Origin: an uncultured Christensenellaceae bacterium | GTDB lineage: Bacteria > Bacillota > Clostridia > Christensenellales > Aristaeellaceae | Direction of reading: 5' to 3' | Length of the DNA stretch: 10,832 nt | NCBI GenBank assembly: GCA_905236495.1 | Contig: CAJOPV010000002.1 | Coordinates: 1 to 10,832 of the forward strand | Part shown: positions 5,179 to 10,832 of the stretch, one piece after another | Position numbering within the stretch: the first letter of the stretch is position 1 | Layout: every line of letters begins with the position of its first letter | Notes under the pieces: model-generated | Told to the model about the DNA's origin: nothing | Databases searched by the model: none | The model's input: the letters and a program-made list of their open reading frames with translations, nothing else | Translations under genes and position numbers: made by a program

Positions 5179-6462
5179 ATGAAGAAAATCGTATGCTGTA
5201 TCCTGATCGCGGTTCTGGGCCTGTGCTGCGCCCAGGCGGAAGGGAGCGATTGGACCTGCGCAAGCTGCGGGCAGACAGGCAACACCGGCAATTTCTGTTT
5301 CAACTGCGGGGCTGCGCGCCCGGCGGAAAGCTGGACCTGCGCAAGCTGCGGAAAAACGGACAACACCGGCAACTACTGCTCCAACTGCGGGGCGGCCCGT
5401 TCCGTACAGGGCACGGTGAACCCCTGCCTGGAGCAGATCCCCGGCGAAGCCAATCGGGTGAAGGTGCTGATCGCGGACGTTTCCGCCTCCTCCTACTTGC
5501 AGAAGGCCAGCGATCCCCTTATCTGGCAGCCTGCCAACGCCGCCGACGGCGACGAATCCACCTGCTGGCAGTTTTCTTCCAAAGCGAAGGGCACCCTGGG
5601 CAATACCTGGCTGGCGCTGGATATCGGCTCTGCCCAGACGGTGGACGCGCTCTGGTTCAAGAACGGCTTTTGGGCTTACAGCACCAGCGGCAGCGATCAA
5701 TACGTCATCAATGCCCGGCCCAAGGGCATCCGGGCGGAATTCCTCTATAACGGAAGCGCTTCCTATGCGGACCCCGTGGAGCTGACGCTGCAGGACGACA
5801 AGGCCCGGACGGGCTGGCAGCGGTTCGACGTGGGACATCACGAGAACGTGATCGGGGTGCGGCTGTGGGTTTTGTCCTCCTATAAGGGCAGCAAATATGA
5901 AAACGACGTGTGCCTGTCCGAGGTGATGCTGGTGCAGAACGCTCCCGCTGCCACCGCCCTGCAGCCCCAGGCCACCAACGTGCCCACCGTGTATGGCAGC
6001 TCCTCCAACGCCGCCTCCGCCAAGCTGAAAATGCGCCTGTCAACCCGTTCCGGCCCGGGCACCCAGTACAGCGAGACGGGCTCTTACTTCAACGACAATT
6101 GGCAGACCGTCACGGTGCAGGTGCTGGCAAAGGAATGGGATTCTTATAACGATATCTGGTGGGTGCTGGTGGATTTTACTGCCGAAGGCGCCCGGCACCG
6201 GGTATGGACGGGGCAGAAGCGGGTGGATGTGAACGTGGATTCTCTGCGGGAGTATTACAGCTCGGGCCAGGGCACGGTCAGCGCCACGGATACCCGGCAG
6301 GGGCCGGGAAGCAATTATGCCAAGGGCCCCCGGATCACCCATTGGGAGGACGTGGTGGCCTACGGCAGGGAAAACGGGTATGTGGAAGTGGAATATTACA
6401 GCGACGACTACAACACCGTCTATCGGGCGTGGGTGCCGGAGGGTGTTGCATCCATCGACTGA
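5179..6462 (+). CDS. Secreted protein: tandem zinc ribbons, discoidin/NADase-like domain, SH3-like repeats
   Basis: This 427-residue exported protein has a signal peptide with probable cleavage after AQA (residue 20). Two near-identical 27-residue zinc ribbons follow (C27, C30, C40, C43 and C54, C57, C67, C70); the DNA repeats in step at 81 bp, indicating a recent in-frame duplication. Residues about 93-253 (VLIADVSASSYLQ, ANAADGDESTCWQF, and a terminal NDVCLSEVMLV) resemble the discoidin-like glycan-binding domain found beside NADase-type proteins in Clostridia. Residues about 280-425 hold SH3-like repeats, each with an SGPG or QGPG turn (LSTRSGPGTQYSETGSY; ATDTRQGPGSNYAKGP). No catalytic residues are evident, so it is probably a cell-surface binding or scaffold protein. 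It is followed 21 nt later by a kinase-like gene. Domain layout is confident; ligand and role are unknown. Confidence 0.75.
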   Translation: MKKIVCCILIAVLGLCCAQAEGSDWTCASCGQTGNTGNFCFNCGAARPAESWTCASCGKTDNTGNYCSNCGAARSVQGTVNPCLEQIPGEANRVKVLIADVSASSYLQKASDPLIWQPANAADGDESTCWQFSSKAKGTLGNTWLALDIGSAQTVDALWFKNGFWAYSTSGSDQYVINARPKGIRAEFLYNGSASYADPVELTLQDDKARTGWQRFDVGHHENVIGVRLWVLSSYKGSKYENDVCLSEVMLVQNAPAATALQPQATNVPTVYGSSSNAASAKLKMRLSTRSGPGTQYSETGSYFNDNWQTVTVQVLAKEWDSYNDIWWVLVDFTAEGARHRVWTGQKRVDVNVDSLREYYSSGQGTVSATDTRQGPGSNYAKGPRITHWEDVVAYGRENGYVEVEYYSDDYNTVYRAWVPEGVASID

Positions 6463-6483
6463 TGTTGCCCTGAGGTGGCCCCC

Positions 6484-7131
6484 ATGGATCTGAGCAACGT
6501 GTATTTTGTGATCGGCACGTCCTATGCCGGGAAATCGACGGTGGTTAAGAACCTGGCGAAAAAGCACCGGGGCATCGCGCTGGAGGAAAACTACCATGAC
6601 GCGAAGCTGCCCGAGCTGGACAAAAGGGAATTCCCCAATCTGACCTATACCCGGGATCTTACGGACTGGCATGAATTCATTCGCCGCACGCCGGAGGAGT
6701 ACGTCACGTGGCTGCGGGATGTAAAAAAAGAGTGCGAGACCGTGGAGCTGCAAATGATTGAGGAGCTTCTGGAAAACCCGGCAGCCCGGGAAAAGAAGAT
6801 ATTCGTGGATACCAATATCTGCGTGGAAACGCTGCATCGGATTTCGGATACCCGGCATGTGCTGGTGATGCTTTCGGATCCTGAAATTGCCATCCGCCGT
6901 TTTTTTGACCGGCCCGACCCGGAAAAGCAGTTTCTTTATCAGCTGATGCTGGAGGAGCCGGACCCCCGGGCGGCCTTGGACAATTATCGGGAAATCCTCA
7001 CCCGGGTATGCACCCGGGAAAGCTATGACGCGCTGCTGCATTCCGGGTTCCGGGTGCTTTTTCGGGACGAGGACAGAAGCCAGGAGGAAACCGTTCGGCT
7101 GGCGGAGGAAATATTCAGCCTGACCGAATAA
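6484..7131 (+). CDS. Small P-loop kinase-like protein, substrate unknown
   Basis: This 215-residue cytoplasmic protein opens with a beta strand and a clear Walker A at residues 11-19 (GTSYAGKST). The aspartate-bearing strand KIFVDTNIC and the later strand VLVMLSDPEIAIRRFFDRPD resemble the lid and base regions of shikimate-, gluconate- or nucleotide-kinase-like folds. A tryptophan-, acid- and arginine-rich middle (about 45-90) may bind the phosphate acceptor. ATG 6484 is preferred because GAGG lies 8 nt upstream; a GTG three codons earlier would overlap that ribosome binding site. The gene follows the zinc-ribbon gene by 21 nt and probably shares its promoter. The acceptor is not readable from sequence; small-molecule, nucleotide or antibiotic kinase are all possible. 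Confidence 0.72.
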   Translation: MDLSNVYFVIGTSYAGKSTVVKNLAKKHRGIALEENYHDAKLPELDKREFPNLTYTRDLTDWHEFIRRTPEEYVTWLRDVKKECETVELQMIEELLENPAAREKKIFVDTNICVETLHRISDTRHVLVMLSDPEIAIRRFFDRPDPEKQFLYQLMLEEPDPRAALDNYREILTRVCTRESYDALLHSGFRVLFRDEDRSQEETVRLAEEIFSLTE

Positions 7132-7146
7132 GATTCAAACCATCAG

Positions 7147-7195
7147 AAAAGCGCGCTGATCCGCCGCCTATGGGACGGTGAAAAGCGCGCTTTTT
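7147..7195. terminator. Bidirectional terminator between convergent genes
   Basis: AAAAGCGCGCT (7147-7157) pairs perfectly with AGCGCGCTTTT (7184-7194), an 11-bp stem flanked by A and T runs on both sides, enclosing a 26-nt loop. The symmetry gives a T-run on either strand, so it can end both the kinase unit (plus) and the MATE gene (minus). Confidence 0.85.
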
Positions 7196-7208
7196 GATGC
7201 GGAGCAAG

Positions 7209-8576
7209 CTATATGACCTTTTTCTGCAGCCATTTGTTTCCCCGGAAGCGGAGCAGGAAGCAGATGCCCCGGGCGGCCCAATCCATGAACATGGCGATCC
7301 AGATGCCCAGCAGCGACATGCCGAACCCATACACCAGCGCGTAGCTGGCGGCAAGCCGCAGCACCAGCATGGAAATGATGGAAACCGTCATGGTGTAGCG
7401 GGCGTCCCCGGCAGCCCGGAGGATATTGGGGGTGCCGAAGGAGGGGGTCCAGATGAGGACGGAGCAGACCGCATATACCCGCAGCACCTCCACCGCCGCC
7501 GGGATCCCGGCCTCGGAGAGGCTAAACAAACGCACCACCGGCTCCGCCAGGAAAAACAGCGCCGCGTTCATGGGGAAGACCCCCAGGTACATGAGCCCCA
7601 TCAGCTTTTTGCCGGAGCGCCGGGCCTCCTCCGTTTTGCCGGCGCCTACCAATTGCCCGATCACCGCCACCGCCGCCAGGCCGATGGCGCCGCCGGGGAT
7701 ATTCACCACGCTGCTGACGCTGTTCACGATGCCGTTGGCGGCCCGGATGGCGGTGGGGAAGGTGGTGATGATGCCCATGATGAGCACCTTGCCCACCTGG
7801 AACAGGCTGTTTTCCAGGCCGTTGGGCACCCCCACCCGGAAAATGCGGCGGATCATGGCGAAATCAAAGCGGAAATACCCCTTCTGACGCCGGGGAGAAT
7901 CCAGATGAATGGGCATGTTGGCATTGCGCATGATGCGCAGGATGATGACGGCGGATACCGCCCGGCTGAGCAATGTGGAAATGCCGGCCCCCGCTACCCC
8001 CAGGCCCAGGGGATGGATCAGCAGGGCGTTGCCGCCGATGTTGATGACGTTCATGGCGATGCTGGTCCACATGGAGGATTTGCTGTTCCCCATGGCCCGC
8101 AAAAGGCCCACGCCGCCGTTGTAAATGCCCAGGAAGGGATAGGAAAATACGGTGATGAGCAGGTAGGTGCAGGATTGGTTCAGCGTGCTCAGGTCGCTGC
8201 CGTTATCCATGAGGCCGATGATCTGCCGGTGCCAAACGGCGATCACCGCCGTCACCGCCATGGCTAAGGCGAAGGTGGAAAGCATCAGCTGCTTGGCGGC
8301 GGTGCAGGCGTTCTTGCGGTCGCCCCTTCCCAGGTACTGGGCCGCCACCACCGCGCCGCCGGCGCTCATGGCGGAGAAAAGCTGGATGAAGAGGATATTC
8401 AGCGTATCCACCGTGGAGACGGCTGCCACGGCGCTTTCGCCCACGACGCTGACCATGGCGGTATCCGCCATGCCCACCAGCACCGCCAGGAATTGCTCGG
8501 CGATGAGGGGCAGGATCAGGGCTACCAGCGCCCGGTTGGAAAAGGCCCCGTCCGGGGCGGGGGAAGAGCGTTTCAT
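7209..8576 (-). CDS. MATE-family multidrug/organic cation efflux transporter
   Basis: This 455-residue protein has about 12 membrane segments in the two-bundle MATE layout. Recognisable family blocks are LIAEQFLAVLVGMADTAMVS near the N-terminus, GGAVVAAQYLGRGD in the first half, GLLRAMGNSKSSMW, and the repeat-half equivalents GAIGLAAVAVIGQLVGAGK and RAAGDARYTM. MATE proteins export drugs or metabolites using a sodium or proton gradient. The start is ATG 8576, with AAAGGAGG close upstream. The ATG 33 bp earlier (8609) is formed by the -10 box itself and cannot be the translation start. The gene is monocistronic, with a dyad overlapping its -35 box, which hints at repressor control. The substrate is unknown. 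Confidence 0.92.
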   Translation of the reverse strand: MKRSSPAPDGAFSNRALVALILPLIAEQFLAVLVGMADTAMVSVVGESAVAAVSTVDTLNILFIQLFSAMSAGGAVVAAQYLGRGDRKNACTAAKQLMLSTFALAMAVTAVIAVWHRQIIGLMDNGSDLSTLNQSCTYLLITVFSYPFLGIYNGGVGLLRAMGNSKSSMWTSIAMNVINIGGNALLIHPLGLGVAGAGISTLLSRAVSAVIILRIMRNANMPIHLDSPRRQKGYFRFDFAMIRRIFRVGVPNGLENSLFQVGKVLIMGIITTFPTAIRAANGIVNSVSSVVNIPGGAIGLAAVAVIGQLVGAGKTEEARRSGKKLMGLMYLGVFPMNAALFFLAEPVVRLFSLSEAGIPAAVEVLRVYAVCSVLIWTPSFGTPNILRAAGDARYTMTVSIISMLVLRLAASYALVYGFGMSLLGIWIAMFMDWAARGICFLLRFRGNKWLQKKVI

Positions 8577-8607
8577 GGCCCGCCTCCTTTCTCCTGGATG
8601 TTTTTTC

Positions 8608-8636
8608 ATTATACGCTTCCTTTTTCATCCGGGCAA
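8608..8636 (-). promoter_or_regulatory. Promoter of the MATE gene
   Basis: On the minus strand TTGCCC (8631-8636) and a perfect TATAAT (8608-8613) are 17 bp apart. Transcription would start near 8601, giving a short leader of about 25 nt with the ribosome binding site AGGAGAAAGGAGG. The -35 box lies inside a perfect dyad. Confidence 0.82.
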
Positions 8637-8652
8637 GATGAAAGTTGCCCGG
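8629..8652. promoter_or_regulatory. Perfect 8-8-8 dyad on the MATE -35 box (operator candidate)
   Basis: CCGGGCAA (8629-8636) and TTGCCCGG (8645-8652) are perfect inverted copies with an 8-bp centre. The left arm contains the MATE -35 box. No T-run follows on either strand at a suitable distance, so it is more likely a protein site than a terminator. It lies in the gap between MATE and the divergent vanZ-like gene and could control either. Confidence 0.5.
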
Positions 8653-8743
8653 GATCCCGGCAATTGGCAGGAAAAAAGAAAAACGCGCCGAAATGTTACG
8701 GGTATGGCCTTGGGAAGGGGCCTGCGGAAGGGATTTGGGCAGC

Positions 8744-9253
8744 GTGAGGAAACGATGGGCAATTGTGATCCTGAGCCTGCTGGTGGCGGCGACGGCGGTA
8801 ACGATCTTCTGCTTTTCCGCCCAAAACGCCAAGGTTTCCAGCGCGGTCAGCGGGCAGGTGACGGAATGGCTGCTGCGGGCGTTCAGGCCCGGGTTTGCCG
8901 ATCTGAGCCGGGGAGAGCAGCAGGCCCTGATCGCCCAATACAGCCATACGACGCGAAAGGCAGCCCACTTTACGGAATTTTTGCTGCTGGGCCTGTTTTT
9001 GCGGCTGCTGCTTCAATGGCTGCGGGTGAAATGGAAAACGGGGGTCAGCTGGGCCCTGGGCACCTTATATGCCGTGACGGATGAATTTCACCAGATGGCG
9101 GTCAGCGGGCGGGCCGCCATGGCCCGGGACGTGCTCATCGACAGCGCCGGGGTGCTTTTCGGGGTGCTGCTGGCGGCAGGGATCGGGTATCTGTCCCGAA
9201 GGAAAAAACGCAAAGCTGCCGGGCTGCCCGGCGACGCGGAGGGGAAAAAATGA
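8744..9253 (+). CDS. VanZ-like integral membrane protein
   Basis: The 169-residue protein has about four membrane segments and the VanZ-family signature: FSAQ after the first helix, the R71-K72 and H75/E78 block (TTRKAAHFTEFLLLG), and the DEFHQ motif at about residues 113-117 followed by GRAAMARDVLIDSAG. VanZ-like proteins are widespread in Gram-positives; one confers low-level teicoplanin resistance, but most have no known function. The frame is open to 8645, but that region is not hydrophobic and overlaps the dyad; GTG 8744, placing AAGGGA 10 nt upstream and starting just before the first helix, is preferred. ATG 8693 is an alternative without a ribosome binding site. Its TGA overlaps the ATG of the GH43 gene. 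I could not find a clear promoter. Confidence 0.85.
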   Translation: MRKRWAIVILSLLVAATAVTIFCFSAQNAKVSSAVSGQVTEWLLRAFRPGFADLSRGEQQALIAQYSHTTRKAAHFTEFLLLGLFLRLLLQWLRVKWKTGVSWALGTLYAVTDEFHQMAVSGRAAMARDVLIDSAGVLFGVLLAAGIGYLSRRKKRKAAGLPGDAEGKK

Positions 9254-10722
9254 ACAAGGCACGGCTTTGCGCGCTTGCCTGCGCGCTGATGATGGCGCTG
9301 CCCCTGGGGGCCGCCAATGCACAGGACGGAGGGGTTACCGTGAAGGAATTGGGCATTCAATTGGCCGCGTCCTATAAAAAAGAAGGGGAAAACAATCCTC
9401 TTTACACCCAGCGCTTCGGGGCTGACCCGGGCGTGATGGAATATGAGGGGCGGTTGTACGTTTTTATGACCGACGACCTGATCCAGCGGGACGCGAACGG
9501 GAACGTAAAGGAAAACACGTACGGGCAGATACGGGCCATCAATTTGATCTCCTCCGAGGATCTGGTGAACTGGACCGATCACGGGCGCATCCCCGTAGCG
9601 GGGGCCGGCGGCGCCGCGCCCTGGGCGCAAAACTCCTGGGCTCCCTGCGCCGCCCATAAGGAGATCGACGGGAAGGAAAAATTCTTCCTCTATTTCTGCA
9701 ATGGCGGGAACGGCATCGGCGTGCTGACCTCCGACAGCCCCACGGGGCCCTGGCGGGATGAGGTGGGAGGATTGCTCATCAGCCGCAGGACGCCCAACTG
9801 CGCCAATGTCACCTGGCTGTTCGATCCGGCGGTGATGGTGGACGAGGACGGCACGGGCTATCTGGCCTTTGGCGGCGGCGTGCCGGAGGGAAAGCAGGCC
9901 GCTCCCGGCACCGGGCGCATCGTAAGGCTGGGAGACGACATGATCTCCCTGGACGGGGAGCCGACGACGCTGGATGTCCCCTGGCTGTTTGAGGATTCGG
10001 GGATCAATAAGATCGGCGGAAAATACGTCTATTCCTATTGCTCCAACTGGCAGACCCGGGGCAACGCTCTGGGCCTTACCGACGGGGCCATCCAATATAT
10101 GACGGCGGACAGCCCGTTCGGCCCCTACACCTGGCAAGGAGAGCTGTTCCCCAACGAGGGCCGGTTCTTCGGCCTCTACGGCAACAATCACCACAGCATC
10201 GCCTGCCTGAACGGGCAGTATTACCTGTTCTATCACGCCCGGCCCGTGGAAAAAGCCATGGGCATCACCGGCAATTACCGCAGCCCCCAGATCGATGTGA
10301 TCCCCGTTAGGGACGGTTCATTGGGGCAGGTGAGGGGCACCATGAAGGGCGTGAAGCAGTTAAAGCCCCTGGATCCCTTCCGCCCCGTATTAGCTTCCAC
10401 CCAGGCAAACCAGGCGGGCATCGCCGTGAAGGTGAAGGGTCAGGGGCCCTTCGTGGAGGGATCGGCAGGCAGCTGGTTCAAGGTGAGCCAGGCGGATTTC
10501 GGAACGGGGGCCAGGGAGCTCAGCATCATCGCCGCCTCGGAGAAGGGCGCTTCCCTGTATGTGATCCCGGATAGCCCGGAGGGCCAGATCGCCGCTCAGG
10601 CGGATATCCCCGCCGGGACGGAAACGGAGCTGACCGTACCCGTTTCCCTGTCCGGGGTCCGGGACGTGTATTTCGTTTTCGGCGGCGACGCCGCTTTCCG
10701 ATCCTGGCAGGCCCTTCCGTGA
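9250..10722 (+). CDS. Secreted GH43 glycoside hydrolase with CBM6-like C-terminus
   Basis: This 490-residue exported enzyme has a signal peptide with probable cleavage after ANA (residue 24). The GH43 five-bladed propeller fills about residues 45-375. Its catalytic triad is visible: D59 (RFGADPGVM, general base), D192 (WLFDPAVM, pKa modulator) and E248 (WLFEDSGINK, general acid). These enzymes usually release arabinose or xylose from arabinoxylan, arabinan or xylooligosaccharides by inversion. Residues about 385-490 (QANQAGIAVK, GSWFKVSQADFG, SGVRDVYFVFGG, final W) resemble a CBM6 carbohydrate-binding module. It starts inside the vanZ-like gene (ATGA overlap), so translation is coupled. No dockerin, LPXTG or lipobox is seen, so it is probably free. 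The exact linkage specificity is not determinable. Confidence 0.92.
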   Translation: MNKARLCALACALMMALPLGAANAQDGGVTVKELGIQLAASYKKEGENNPLYTQRFGADPGVMEYEGRLYVFMTDDLIQRDANGNVKENTYGQIRAINLISSEDLVNWTDHGRIPVAGAGGAAPWAQNSWAPCAAHKEIDGKEKFFLYFCNGGNGIGVLTSDSPTGPWRDEVGGLLISRRTPNCANVTWLFDPAVMVDEDGTGYLAFGGGVPEGKQAAPGTGRIVRLGDDMISLDGEPTTLDVPWLFEDSGINKIGGKYVYSYCSNWQTRGNALGLTDGAIQYMTADSPFGPYTWQGELFPNEGRFFGLYGNNHHSIACLNGQYYLFYHARPVEKAMGITGNYRSPQIDVIPVRDGSLGQVRGTMKGVKQLKPLDPFRPVLASTQANQAGIAVKVKGQGPFVEGSAGSWFKVSQADFGTGARELSIIAASEKGASLYVIPDSPEGQIAAQADIPAGTETELTVPVSLSGVRDVYFVFGGDAAFRSWQALP

Positions 10723-10731
10723 AGAAGGCAG

Positions 10732-10757
10732 AGAGGACGCGCCCGCGTCCTCTTTTT
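10732..10757 (+). terminator. Intrinsic terminator of the vanZ-like/GH43 unit
   Basis: AGAGGACGC (10732-10740) pairs perfectly with GCGTCCTCT (10745-10753) around a GCCC loop and is followed by TTTT. It lies 10 nt after the GH43 stop codon. Confidence 0.9.
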
Positions 10758-10784
10758 CTGTGTGTATTTTCCCTGGCCCGGCCC

Positions 10785-10813
10785 TTGACAGGCGGGAGAA
10801 ATGATCGTATAAT
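10785..10813 (+). promoter_or_regulatory. Perfect-consensus sigma-A promoter at the window edge
   Basis: TTGACA (10785-10790) and TATAAT (10808-10813) are exactly 17 bp apart, a full consensus match. Transcription would start near 10820. Just downstream, TGCAT-AATC-ATGCA (10817-10830) is a perfect 5-4-5 dyad over the start region. The gene served lies beyond the window. Confidence 0.88.
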
Positions 10814-10832
10814 GGATGCATAATCATGCAGA

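Noticed and set aside
7194..8267. 357-codon plus-strand open frame
   Set aside because: It is an antisense shadow of the MATE gene, rich in His, Gly, Gln and Asp, as expected from the complement of a GC-rich membrane protein.
8645..8743. 33-codon N-terminal extension of the VanZ-like protein
   Set aside because: It overlaps the dyad, has no ribosome binding site and is not membrane-like, whereas GTG 8744 directly precedes the first helix.
9088..10236. 382-codon minus-strand open frame
   Set aside because: It is antisense to the GH43 gene, whose catalytic residues, signal peptide and terminator are all intact.

Overview
The window reads as chromosomal DNA from a GC-rich, low-oxygen Gram-positive bacterium of the Bacillota (Clostridia). 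Evidence for this is the strong AAGGAGG-type ribosome binding sites, near-consensus sigma-A promoters, an ECF-type vitamin transporter S component, VanZ-like and MATE proteins, the YbaB/EbfC-RecR pair, and secreted proteins with short signal peptides ending in AxA. A gut or rumen Christensenellales/Oscillospirales-like organism would fit, with a GH43 hemicellulase and a secreted zinc-ribbon/SH3 protein, but this placement is inference. No prophage, insertion sequence, CRISPR array, tRNA or rRNA was recognised.

Layout. Bases 1-149 hold a dense run of perfect hairpins on the plus strand ending in an intrinsic terminator, so they look like the structured 3' end of a transcript that starts outside the window. 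Convergent to it, on the minus strand, are an ECF transporter S component and a small phasin-like helical protein with its own terminator. Next on the minus strand comes a compact housekeeping operon, read in the order ebfC, recR, tdk, rmuC. ebfC/recR are separated by 1 nt and tdk/rmuC overlap by 8 bp, and the operon starts from a good extended -10 promoter at about 4381-4410.

Divergent from that promoter, only 46 bp away, is a second promoter (TTGACA-N17-TAAGAT) firing rightward into about 510 nt with no conventional gene. The tract ends at a perfect 9-bp terminator. It is strikingly poor in T (about 10% by hand count), rich in A and G, carries repeated short motifs, and includes one 26-codon ORF with a very strong ribosome binding site. 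This is the best candidate in the window for something undescribed, either a long U-poor non-coding RNA or a small-protein mRNA.

To its right, another promoter serves a two-gene plus-strand unit: a secreted protein with two tandem zinc ribbons, a discoidin/NADase-like domain and SH3-like repeats, followed by a small P-loop kinase of unknown substrate. A bidirectional terminator separates this unit from a convergent MATE efflux gene on the minus strand. The MATE promoter overlaps a perfect 8-8-8 dyad. Divergent from MATE is a coupled pair, a VanZ-like membrane protein whose stop overlaps the start of a secreted GH43 glycosidase with a CBM6-like tail, closed by a terminator. The window ends at a perfect-consensus promoter (TTGACA-N17-TATAAT) for a gene lying outside.
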